Shown: piece after piece, positions 1 to 7,024 of the stretch | Layout: each line of letters starts with the position of its first letter | Numbering within the stretch: the stretch's first letter is position 1 | NCBI RefSeq assembly: GCF_002891295.1 | Contig: NZ_LGUI01000002.1 | Location: forward strand, 124,001-188,000 | DNA from: Streptomyces eurocidicus | GTDB taxonomy: Bacteria; Actinomycetota; Actinomycetes; Streptomycetales; Streptomycetaceae | Reading direction: 5' to 3' | Length of the DNA: 64,000 nt | Notes under the pieces: generated by a model | What the model saw: the letters and a program-made list of their open reading frames with translations, nothing else | Told to the model about the DNA's origin: nothing | The model's database searches: none | Translations under genes and position numbers: made by a program

Positions 1-132
1 CCCGCCGAGGTGCGCCGGGACAACATCCACTGGGCGCGGGAGCACCTGGTGCCGTGGATCGGCCGCCGGCTGCGCGGCGAGTCCTCGGGTGATCACGTGG
101 AGCCCAAGCGGCCGGATCTCCTGCCGCTGTAG
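1..132 (+). CDS. SGNH/GDSL-type hydrolase, C-terminal end (partial)
   Basis: An open frame runs in from the left edge and stops at TAG 130-132, giving the last 43 residues of a protein. The tail contains DNIHWAREHLVPWI followed by a basic stretch ending KRPDLLPL. This resembles the C-terminus of Streptomyces SGNH/GDSL esterases, where the Asp and His of a DxxH motif complete the catalytic triad (here D..IH). The start, nucleophile serine and any signal peptide lie outside the window. The family call rests on recall of the tail pattern only. Confidence 0.5.
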   Translation, partial: PAEVRRDNIHWAREHLVPWIGRRLRGESSGDHVEPKRPDLLPL

Positions 133-177
133 TCCACGTACGAAAGGGGGGAAACGCACCGGGCTCCGGCCCGGGTG

Positions 178-663
178 TCAGAGGGGGAGCCGCCCGTGCG
201 GCAGATCGGCCCAGACGACACGGCCGCGGCCGTCGTCGTCGGGCCGGACCCCCCATGCCTTCGACAGGGCGCCCACCAGCAGCAGTCCGCGCCCGCTCTC
301 CTCGTCCGCCCCGCTGCACCGCGCCCGGGGCTCCGTCGAGGTGTGCCCCTGATCGGCCACCTCTATCCGCAGATGCGCGCCGCTCAGGCGCAGTTGACAG
401 CTGACCTTGTCGCTGTCCGTGTGCCGCACCGCGTTGGTGAAGAGTTCCGACACCACCAATTGGGCGTCGTCGCACGCCACTTCGTCGATGCCCCACTCCC
501 GCAGCCGCGCGAGAACTCGTCTGCGCGCCTCCGCCACCGAGGTGTTGAGAGCCGGGAAGTGGAAGGCGTCCTGGAGACGCGCGGCTATGGAACTGCCGTA
601 GCGTCCGAGCGAAGGTGCGTCATGGGAGGGGACCACTCCGCAACTATGTGCGATGTGAGTCAT
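178..663 (-). CDS. RsbW-like ATP-binding regulatory protein (HATPase_c)
   Basis: A 161-residue GHKL-fold ATPase of the anti-sigma-factor/RsbW type, abundant in Streptomyces as a small cytoplasmic regulator. Visible motifs are the N-box ELFTNAVRHT (about residues 73-82), the G1 box EVADQG (about 101-106) and the G2 box GRGLLLV (about 124-130). The protein is a single domain with no sensor or phospho-acceptor region, so it is not a histidine kinase. A TTG three codons upstream (672) is in frame; ATG at 663 is preferred, although neither has a clear ribosome binding site. It is divergent from an XRE/DUF397 pair, a common arrangement around such ATPases. The binding partner cannot be told from sequence. 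Confidence 0.8.
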   Translation of the reverse strand: MTHIAHSCGVVPSHDAPSLGRYGSSIAARLQDAFHFPALNTSVAEARRRVLARLREWGIDEVACDDAQLVVSELFTNAVRHTDSDKVSCQLRLSGAHLRIEVADQGHTSTEPRARCSGADEESGRGLLLVGALSKAWGVRPDDDGRGRVVWADLPHGRLPL

Positions 664-782
664 GTGTGGCAAGGTTCAATCTGTAAATTGCAGAATCGTC
701 AGAGCAGTCTGTCCGCTCCAGGGGGTGCGTGGCAGACTGCTTTGCACGGGGGGCATATGACAAAAGTTGGAGGGGATGAACA

Positions 783-1649
783 GTGGCGGACGCGCGGCCG
801 ACAGGCGCCCCGACCGTCCTGAGGGTAGTCCTGGGCAAACGGCTCCAGGACCTCAGGGAACGGGCCGGTCTCTCCTTCGAACAGGCGGGCCGCGCCCTCG
901 ACGTCACTCACGCCACGGTCCGCAGGATGGAGAAGGCCGAGGTCGGCCTGAAGCTCCCCTACGTGGAGAAGCTCCTGCGCGTCTACGGCGTGACCGACGC
1001 GGAGGAGCTCGACGGCTTCCTCACCCTCGCCCGGGAGGCCAACCGGCCGGGCTGGTGGCACCGCTTCCGGGACGTCCTGCCCGAGTGGTTCAGCGCCTTC
1101 GTCTCCCTCGAGGGCGAGGCCAACCTGATCCGCGCCTACGAGCCGCACTACGTCCCCGGACTGCTGCAGACGGAGGCGTACGCCCGCGCCGTCCTCCGGG
1201 CCGGGATGCCGCACGCCTCGGACGCCGACATCGACCGCGCGGTCACCGTCCGCCGGCAGCGCCAGACGTTGCTCACCAGGGACGGCGCACCGCTGCTGTG
1301 GGTGGTGATGGACGAGACCGTGCTGCGCCGGCCCATCGGCGGGCCCGGTGTCATGAGGGAGCAGATCGCGCACCTCGCGGCCGCCACCGCCATGCCGAAC
1401 GTACGGCTCCAGATCATGCCGTTCGCCGCCGGGCCGCACCCGGCGATGTACGGACCGTTCCATATCTTCCGTTTCCCGCTCCCGGAGCTGCCGGACATCG
1501 CGTACGCCGAAAACCTCGTCGGAGCCTCGTACTTCGACCAGCGTGACGATGTCTCGGCCTTTCTGGAGGCGCTGGACCGGATGTGCGCGCAGGCCGCGCC
1601 GGCACACACCACCGAGGTCTTCCTGGGTGGCATTCGTAAGGAGATCTGA
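783..1649 (+). CDS. XRE-family regulator with DUF5753 domain
   Basis: This 288-residue protein starts at GTG 783. An N-terminal helix-turn-helix (about residues 17-70, with LSFEQAGRALDVTHATVRRM) is followed by the aromatic-rich DUF5753 region (about 95-275, including EPHYVPGLLQTEAYAR and RRPIGGPGVMREQ). Proteins of this architecture are Streptomyces transcription factors usually paired with a DUF397 protein, as here: the next gene begins 3 bp after the stop. BldB/WhiJ-type systems of this kind affect development and antibiotic production. The target genes are unknown. The 110-bp gap to the divergent ATPase gene is locally AT-rich and probably carries the promoters. Confidence 0.9.
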   Translation: MADARPTGAPTVLRVVLGKRLQDLRERAGLSFEQAGRALDVTHATVRRMEKAEVGLKLPYVEKLLRVYGVTDAEELDGFLTLAREANRPGWWHRFRDVLPEWFSAFVSLEGEANLIRAYEPHYVPGLLQTEAYARAVLRAGMPHASDADIDRAVTVRRQRQTLLTRDGAPLLWVVMDETVLRRPIGGPGVMREQIAHLAAATAMPNVRLQIMPFAAGPHPAMYGPFHIFRFPLPELPDIAYAENLVGASYFDQRDDVSAFLEALDRMCAQAAPAHTTEVFLGGIRKEI

Positions 1650-1652
1650 TCC

Positions 1653-1910
1653 ATGGATCGCATATACAACGGCATGCCCGCCACCGACCTCGGCACCGAG
1701 GGGTGGAGCAAGCCGTGGAGCGGCGGCAACGGCGGAAGCTGCGTCGAGGCCATGCGGCTGCGGGACGGCCGGGTCGCGCTCCGGCAGTCCACCGATCCGG
1801 ACGGCCCCGCGCTGATCTACACGTACCACGAAATCGAAAGCTTCATCAGAGGAGCGAAGGCCGGCGAGGCCGACTTCCTTCTCGCGGGAACGAGTGTGAG
1901 CTGCGAATGA
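1653..1910 (+). CDS. DUF397 domain protein
   Basis: An 85-residue protein with the DUF397 hallmarks: W..S..SGGNGG.CVE near residues 18-31, then the LRDGRVALRQSTDPDGPALIYT stretch (broken by the family's typical D/S-rich turn) and a C-terminal helix with EIESFIRGAKAGEADF. Such proteins are small partners of XRE/DUF5753 regulators. It sits 3 bp downstream of one and is surely co-transcribed. Its stop codon overlaps the ATG of the following methyltransferase (ATGA at 1907-1910), suggesting translational coupling. The molecular role of the family is still poorly defined. Confidence 0.9.
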   Translation: MDRIYNGMPATDLGTEGWSKPWSGGNGGSCVEAMRLRDGRVALRQSTDPDGPALIYTYHEIESFIRGAKAGEADFLLAGTSVSCE

Positions 1911-2755
1911 AAGGGCACGGCGTGAGCGAGCAGGGCTTCGCGGCCGAGGAGATCGACACCAGCAGGCCGCACCCGGCCCGGATGTACGACTACTACCTCG
2001 GCGGCTGGGACAACTACGAGGTCGACCGGCAGGCCGCCGAGCACGTCATCCAGGTGCACCCGCAGGTGCGGCTGTCCGCCCGCGCCAACCGCGCCTTCAT
2101 GACGCGCGCCGTGCGGGACGTGGTGCGGGACGGCGTCCGCCAGATCATCGACATCGGCACGGGCATACCCACCTCCCCGAACACCCACGAGGTGGCCCGG
2201 GAGACCGGCTCCGACGTCCGCGTCGCCTATGTGGACAACGACCCGATCGTCGCCACCCACGCGGGCGCCAAGCTGACGAACGCGGGCCGCGCCGCGTTCG
2301 TCCTCGGCGACGTGCGCGACCCCGGCGCGATCCTGGCCCATCCCGTGATCCGTGAGCTGATCGACTTCAGCGAGCCCGTGGCCGTGCTGCTCGTCGCCGT
2401 CCTGCACTTCGTCAAGGACGAGGAGGACCCCGCGGGAATCGTCGCGACCCTCGCCGACGCCCTCCCCGCGGGCAGCCGCCTGATCCTCTCCCACGCGACG
2501 GCCGAGCCGTACGAGGGCTACGCGGACGGCTACACCGACGTCAAGGCCCGCGACAGCGTCCTGGGCGCGTACAAGAACGCGACGGCGGCGCTGAACCTCC
2601 GGGGACGGGCGGAGGTGGAGCCGCTGTTCGGGGACTTCGCGCTGGAGGAGCCGGGGTTGGTGCGGGTGCCGTTGTGGCGGCCGGACGGGGCGGTGCCGGG
2701 TCCTGAGGAGCTCAGCAACACGATCTTTTATGGCGGGGTGGGGCGGAAGGGGTAG
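1907..2755 (+). CDS. SAM-dependent methyltransferase (DUF574 / Methyltransf_19 family)
   Basis: A 282-residue protein whose ATG overlaps the preceding stop. The family signature RPHPARMYDYYLGG lies near residues 20-33. A Rossmann SAM-binding loop IIDIGTGIPT and the acidic end of strand 2 (YVDNDPIV) follow, then LGDVRDP and LLVAVLHFV. These actinobacterial methyltransferases are numerous in Streptomyces and usually of unknown substrate. The open frame extends upstream to 1703, but that would overlap the whole DUF397 gene; the ATGA junction decides the start. It probably forms one transcript with the two regulatory genes before it. A large palindromic terminator follows. Confidence 0.88.
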   Translation: MKGHGVSEQGFAAEEIDTSRPHPARMYDYYLGGWDNYEVDRQAAEHVIQVHPQVRLSARANRAFMTRAVRDVVRDGVRQIIDIGTGIPTSPNTHEVARETGSDVRVAYVDNDPIVATHAGAKLTNAGRAAFVLGDVRDPGAILAHPVIRELIDFSEPVAVLLVAVLHFVKDEEDPAGIVATLADALPAGSRLILSHATAEPYEGYADGYTDVKARDSVLGAYKNATAALNLRGRAEVEPLFGDFALEEPGLVRVPLWRPDGAVPGPEELSNTIFYGGVGRKG

Positions 2756-2786
2756 TGGGGGCGGGTGCCGCTGCGCGGGGCTTTGT

Positions 2787-2907
2787 CCCCTACCCGCCCC
2801 TTCCCGAACCGGGGCTCCGCCCCGGACCCGGTGTCCTCAAGCGCCGGACGGGCTGAATTTCAGCCCGTCCGGCGCTTGAGGACAATTCGGGAAGGGGCGG
2901 GTAGGGG
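2787..2907. terminator. compound palindromic terminator / dispersed intergenic repeat
   Basis: Three nested palindromes are visible. The core has perfect 26-bp arms at 2832-2857 and 2859-2884 with a single-base centre. An outer pair has perfect 22-bp arms at 2787-2808 and 2886-2907. A short GGGGCTCCGCCCC hairpin sits between the left arms. The element lies between converging genes and would act as a bidirectional terminator. A related, more decayed copy occurs at 52631-52723, so this is a dispersed repeat rather than a one-off hairpin. Confidence 0.8.
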
Positions 2908-2933
2908 AAAAGGCACCGCACCCCCGCCCGGCC

Positions 2934-3497
2934 TCAGGCCCCACCCCCCAGCGGAACGTCACACGTCTCCTTGAACCCCTGACTCGTCAGCCCCAACGCC
3001 GCATTCACCCGAGACCGAGAATTCTCCACCCCCACCACCGCCGTCAGCTCCACCACCCCCGCATCCCCCAGAACCCCCCGCAACCGCTCCGCCAGCTCGT
3101 CCGACACCACCGGCGGCGTCACCGTCATCGCCTCCGCGTACTCCATGACGTCCCGCTCCAGCGGTGTGTAGACGTCGCTGGAGCGCCACCGCGGCACCTC
3201 GCGCAGCTTCTCGGCCGGGACCCCGTGCCGCTGGTGCTCCCAGTAGCCGAAGTCCATGCACCACGAGCAGCCGACGGACGCCGCCGAGGCCATCACGGCC
3301 AGGGCCTTCAGGCCCGGGTCGAGTTCCTTCCAACGGGCGACCGACATCTCCAGGCGGGACGAGGCGATCAGCACCCGGCGGTTGTGGGCGAAGGCCGTCA
3401 CCGGGTCGAGGGTCCTTCCGTAGACACGCCGGCAGTACCACTTCACCGCGCGGATCAGCGGGGTGGTGCGGGCCGGTTCGAGCGGGATGCGGGCCAT
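2934..3497 (-). CDS. Carboxymuconolactone decarboxylase (AhpD-like) family protein
   Basis: A 187-residue protein of the CMD/AhpD-like fold. The redox-type CxxC is present in VGCSWCMDFGYWEHQRHG (about residues 74-91), with the downstream histidine typical of the peroxidase-like members. The rest, including ERDVMEYAEAMT and the C-terminal ALGLTSQGF segment, fits the family. The ATG at 3497 is chosen because GGAGG stands about 10 bp upstream; the longer frame to 3575 adds a low-complexity tail. It could reduce peroxides or act on a small carboxylic substrate; neighbours do not decide. It converges with the methyltransferase gene. Confidence 0.85.
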   Translation of the reverse strand: MARIPLEPARTTPLIRAVKWYCRRVYGRTLDPVTAFAHNRRVLIASSRLEMSVARWKELDPGLKALAVMASAASVGCSWCMDFGYWEHQRHGVPAEKLREVPRWRSSDVYTPLERDVMEYAEAMTVTPPVVSDELAERLRGVLGDAGVVELTAVVGVENSRSRVNAALGLTSQGFKETCDVPLGGGA

Positions 3498-3663
3498 GGC
3501 CGGTGCCTCCGTCGTGCTTCTCGGGTGATCGGGCGGCGCTCGCGCGCCGCCGCCGTTACGACGCGGCGGCCCCACCGATCCGTGACATCCCGGCGGGGGC
3601 CGGCGGTGAGACCGTGGTCACAGACCGGAACCGGCCCCGCTCCGGCCGATCTACGCTGGCCGC

Positions 3664-4335
3664 ATGGACGAGCTCTTCCCCCGGCCTCCCGCGGAGGTCG
3701 CCCCGGGAGCCGTGCACGTGCCCGGCTGGCTGGACCTCGCCGCCCAGGCCCGGCTGCTCGACGCCTGCCGGACGTGGGCGATGCCGCCCGCCGGGCTGCG
3801 GACCGTGCGGATGCCCAGCGGCGGGAGCATGTCGGTCCGGACGGTCGGCCTGGGCTGGCACTGGTTCCCCTACGGCTACTCCCGCACCGTGGCCGACGGC
3901 GACGGCGCGCCGGTCAAGCCCTTTCCGGCCTGGCTGGACCGACTGGCCCAGGACGCGGTGCGGGCGGCCCGGGAGGCGGCCGCGGACGCGGCGCCGTTCG
4001 GCCCGGCGCCGGCCGCCCCGTACGACACGGCCGCGATCAACTTCTACGGGCCCGGGGCGCGGATGGGCATGCACCAGGACCGTGACGAGCGCTCCGACGC
4101 GCCCATCGTCTCCCTCAGCCTCGGCGACGGCTGTGTCTTCCGGTTCGGCACCACGCGCGGCCGGGAGCGCCCGTGGACCGACGTCGAGCTGCGCAGCGGC
4201 GACCTCTTCGTCTTCGGCGGCCCGGCCCGGCTCGCCTACCACGGCGTCCCCCGTACCCACCCGGACACCGCGCCGCCCGGCCTGGGGCTCACCGGCCGGC
4301 TGAACATCACCCTCCGGGTGAGCGGACTCGACTGA
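3664..4335 (+). CDS. alkB: AlkB-like 2-oxoglutarate/Fe(II)-dependent dioxygenase
   Basis: A 223-residue protein resembling AlkB, which oxidatively removes methyl groups from N1-methyladenine and N3-methylcytosine in DNA or RNA. The iron ligands are visible as HQD (in MGMHQDRDE, about residues 138-140) and a distal His in AYHGVPRTH. The 2-oxoglutarate-binding arginines lie in GRLNITLR at the C-terminus. NFYGPGARMGMHQD is the standard AlkB core. The gene stands alone, divergent from the AhpD-like gene. No Ada operator is recognisable. An alternative role in tRNA or protein demethylation cannot be excluded. Confidence 0.88.
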   Translation: MDELFPRPPAEVAPGAVHVPGWLDLAAQARLLDACRTWAMPPAGLRTVRMPSGGSMSVRTVGLGWHWFPYGYSRTVADGDGAPVKPFPAWLDRLAQDAVRAAREAAADAAPFGPAPAAPYDTAAINFYGPGARMGMHQDRDERSDAPIVSLSLGDGCVFRFGTTRGRERPWTDVELRSGDLFVFGGPARLAYHGVPRTHPDTAPPGLGLTGRLNITLRVSGLD

Positions 4336-4363
4336 CCCCGAATACGGCCGAAAACAAGCCACG

Positions 4364-4385
4364 TGCACGTGAAAATTCACGTGCA
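4364..4385. promoter_or_regulatory. 22-bp palindromic operator candidate
   Basis: Perfect 10-bp arms (TGCACGTGAA and its complement) are separated by AA. The site lies 28 bp after the alkB-like stop and 205 bp before the metallo-hydrolase GTG start, in an otherwise gene-free stretch (4336-4590). The absence of a T-run and the AT-centred dyad suggest a repressor site rather than a terminator. The regulator is unknown. Confidence 0.5.
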
Positions 4386-4590
4386 TAAGGCCCTCGGACC
4401 CTGCACAGTGGGATCTCAGGTGGTGAACACCGGTCGTCGACCGGGCCCGATCACGGGGGTGGGCCCGGACGGCGCACCGGGTGTTCCCCCGGACGCGGTC
4501 CGCCCGACGGCGGGGGGCCATCCGCCCGCCGTTCGAACGGGAGCAGATAATGACGGTGACTCTCACCCGACGCTGCTTCCTGGAGGTGCC

Positions 4591-5781
4591 GTGACCGGCT
4601 CCCGCCCGAAAAGCTCACCGCTCGACGCGCTGCGACCGGCCGCGTTCGGGGCCGACCCGTCGGGGGAGCGGATGGCGCGCATCCGGCGGTCGCCGCACTA
4701 CGCCGACGGCGTCTTCACCAACCCGGTGGCGGCCGAGCACACCCCCTCCGGCTCCATGCTGAAGTTCCTGCCCACCTACTTCCGCAGAGAGGAGCGCGCC
4801 CGCCGCGCCCCCGCGGGCGACGTGCCGGTCCATCCCACGACCGTCGCCGATCTCGCGACCCCCGCCGCCACCGGGCTGCGCCTGACGTGGATGGGCCACT
4901 CCACCGTGCTCACGGAGATCGACGGGCACCGGGTGCTGTTCGACCCGGTGTGGTCCGAGCGCTGCTCGCCCTTCGCCTTCGCGGGCCCGCGCCGCCTGCA
5001 CCCGGTGCCGGTGCCGCTGTCCGAGGCCGGGCACGTGGACGCCGTCGTGATCTCCCACGACCACTACGACCACCTGGACATGCCGACGGTCCGGGCCCTG
5101 GCCTGGCACACCGCCGCGCACTTCGTCGTCCCCCTGGGCGTCGGCGCCCACCTCGAACACTGGGGGGTGTCCGAGGACCGGATCACCGAGCTCGACTGGC
5201 ATGAGTCCACCGAGGTCGCCGGGCTCACCTTCACCGCGACCCCCGCCCGCCACTTCTGCGGCCGGGGGCTGCGCAACACCCAGCACACCCTCTGGGCCTC
5301 CTGGGTGGTCGCGGGCCCCGAGCACCGTGTCTTCCACAGCGGTGACACGGGATACTTCCCCGGCTTCGCGGACATCGGCGACCGGTACGGCCCGTTCGAC
5401 GCCACGATGGTGCAGATCGGCGCGTACAGCGAGTTCTGGCCCGACATCCATATGACGCCCGAGGAGGGCGTACGCGCCCACCTGGACCTTCAGGGCGACC
5501 CCGGCCGCGGTGTCATGCTGCCGATCCACTGGGGCACCTTCAACCTCGCCCCGCACCCCTGGGAGGAGCCGGCCGAGGGCACCGTCGCCGCGGCCGGGCG
5601 CGTGGGCGCGCGGGCCGTGACGCCCCGGCCGGGACAGCCCTTCGAGCCGGCCGTGGGACTGCCGGCGGACCCGTGGTGGCGGGCGGTCGCGGCGCGGCCC
5701 GCGGCCCCGGCGGCGGAGTGCCCGGTGCGGGCGCTGCCGGCGGACGAGCCGGGCCGTACCGGAGCCACCGTCCGGGCGTAG
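4591..5781 (+). CDS. Metallo-beta-lactamase-fold hydrolase (NAPE-PLD/UlaG-like)
   Basis: A 396-residue zinc hydrolase. The beta-lactamase-fold metal motif is seen as SHDHYDHLD (HxHxDH). Other ligands are His in PARHFCGRG, Asp in SGDTGYF and His in PIHWGTF. WMGHSTVLTEIDG marks the first strand pair of the NAPE-PLD/RomA-like subgroup, which cleaves phosphodiester or lactone-like substrates. No signal peptide is visible, so it is likely cytoplasmic. GTG 4591 is chosen because GGAGG lies at 4582-4586. The open frame continues upstream to 4363 but would translate the palindromic operator region. The actual substrate is unknown. Confidence 0.85.
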   Translation: MTGSRPKSSPLDALRPAAFGADPSGERMARIRRSPHYADGVFTNPVAAEHTPSGSMLKFLPTYFRREERARRAPAGDVPVHPTTVADLATPAATGLRLTWMGHSTVLTEIDGHRVLFDPVWSERCSPFAFAGPRRLHPVPVPLSEAGHVDAVVISHDHYDHLDMPTVRALAWHTAAHFVVPLGVGAHLEHWGVSEDRITELDWHESTEVAGLTFTATPARHFCGRGLRNTQHTLWASWVVAGPEHRVFHSGDTGYFPGFADIGDRYGPFDATMVQIGAYSEFWPDIHMTPEEGVRAHLDLQGDPGRGVMLPIHWGTFNLAPHPWEEPAEGTVAAAGRVGARAVTPRPGQPFEPAVGLPADPWWRAVAARPAAPAAECPVRALPADEPGRTGATVRA

Positions 5782-5941
5782 CGGGGGAGTTGGCGATCGC
5801 CGAGGCGGCCTCGGCGTTCCCCGCGCGGGCAAAGTGGTGCGATTTCCTATGTGATCCCCTAAGGAGTGAGGTGCGGGGCCTATGGGGGTGTACAAGCCTC
5901 TTGTGGCGGAAGCGGTAGGGCCGCTTCAATGCCGTTCGTCG

Positions 5942-5960
5942 GTTAGGAAAGCTTCCTAAC
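5942..5960. promoter_or_regulatory. Chitosanase-type palindromic operator
   Basis: The sequence has arms GTTAGGAA and TTCCTAAC around a 3-bp centre. It ends 44 bp before the chitosanase ATG. Closely similar palindromes upstream of Streptomyces and Kitasatospora GH46 chitosanase genes are bound by the ROK-family repressor CsnR and relieved by chitosan oligosaccharides. That regulator is not in this window; the assignment is by similarity of site and gene. Confidence 0.75.
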
Positions 5961-6004
5961 AGCCGGGGTCCCGAGGCCCCGGCGCCCCGGGAACGGAGAT
6001 CCGC

Positions 6005-6958
6005 ATGCCCACGCGCACCGCGACGACCACCGCACACACCCCGAACCGCATCCCGGACGAGGCCGCGCACCAGGCCCCGTCCGCCGGCCGGACCCCGAGA
6101 AAGGCGTCCCGCCTCGCCCTCGTCGGCCTGGCCGTCGCGCTCCCCGCCCTCGCCCTCACCGGGGTGGGGCAGGCGGCGGCCGTCACCGCCACCGCCCATC
6201 ACGTCACCGCCGCACCGCTCACCGAGCGGATACAGGCGCTGGCCGCGACCGGCCTGGACGACCCGCACAAGAAGGACATCGCCATGCGGCTGGTGTCGAG
6301 CGCCGAGAACTCCTCGCTCGACTGGCGCGCCCAGTTCACCTACATCGAGGACATCGGCGACGGCCGCGGCTACACCGCCGGCATCATCGGCTTCTGTTCC
6401 GGCACCGGCGACATGCTCGACCTCGTCGAGCGGTACACCAAGGACAAGCCCGGCAACCCGCTCGCGAAGTACCTGCCCGCGCTGCGCAAGGTCAACGGCA
6501 GCGACTCCCACTCCGGCCTGGGCAAGCCCTTCGAGGAAGCCTGGCACAAGGCCGCCCAGGACAAGGCGTTCCAGGACGCCCAGGAGGCCGAGCGCGACCG
6601 CGTCTACTTCGGCCCGTCGGTCGCGCAGGCCAAGGCCGACGGCCTGCGCGCGCTCGGCCAGTTCGCCTACTACGACGCGATCGTCATGCACGGCCCGGGC
6701 AGCGGCAAGGACAGCTTCGGCGGCATCCGCAAGGCCGCCCTGGCCAAGGCCAAGCCGCCGGCCCAGGGCGGCGACGAGAAGACCTACCTCGGCGCCTTCC
6801 TCGACGCGCGGAAGAAGGCCATGCAGAACGAGGCGGCCCACAGCGACACCAGCCGCGTCGACACCGCGCAGCGCGTGTTCCTGAACAACGGCAACTTCGA
6901 GCTCCAGCCGCCGCTGAAGTGGAAGGTCTACGGCGACTCGTACGAGATCAAGGAGTAG
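6005..6958 (+). CDS. csnA: Secreted chitosanase, glycoside hydrolase family 46
   Basis: A 317-residue endo-beta-1,4-glucosaminidase of family GH46, secreted to hydrolyse chitosan. A long N-region (about residues 1-38) precedes a hydrophobic signal core and small-residue cleavage site near AAAVTATA. The mature enzyme begins near LTERIQAL. Catalytic residues fit the family: Glu in SSAENSSLDW and Asp in EDIGDGRGYTAG. The conserved GFCSGTGDML and the C-terminal NGNFELQPPLKWKVYGDSYEI also match. GGAG lies 6 bp before the ATG. The palindrome at 5942-5960 implies CsnR-type repression. It is monocistronic, ending at a GC hairpin. Confidence 0.94.
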   Translation: MPTRTATTTAHTPNRIPDEAAHQAPSAGRTPRKASRLALVGLAVALPALALTGVGQAAAVTATAHHVTAAPLTERIQALAATGLDDPHKKDIAMRLVSSAENSSLDWRAQFTYIEDIGDGRGYTAGIIGFCSGTGDMLDLVERYTKDKPGNPLAKYLPALRKVNGSDSHSGLGKPFEEAWHKAAQDKAFQDAQEAERDRVYFGPSVAQAKADGLRALGQFAYYDAIVMHGPGSGKDSFGGIRKAALAKAKPPAQGGDEKTYLGAFLDARKKAMQNEAAHSDTSRVDTAQRVFLNNGNFELQPPLKWKVYGDSYEIKE

Positions 6959-6991
6959 CGGGCGGGAGGAGCCGCGGGCGGGGCGGGCCGG

Positions 6992-7012
6992 GGCGGCGCC
7001 GGAAGCGCCGCC
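6992..7012. terminator. GC-rich hairpin between converging genes
   Basis: Stem GGCGGCG/CGCCGCC with a 7-nt loop lies in the 66-bp gap between the chitosanase stop and the converging amidohydrolase stop. It lacks a U-tract, as is usual for Streptomyces terminators. Confidence 0.45.
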
Positions 7013-7024
7013 ACGGCCGCCCGC

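Noticed and set aside
699..1829. 376-codon minus-strand frame opposite the XRE and DUF397 genes
   Set aside because: The plus-strand frames hold recognisable HTH, DUF5753 and DUF397 sequence; the antisense frame has none.
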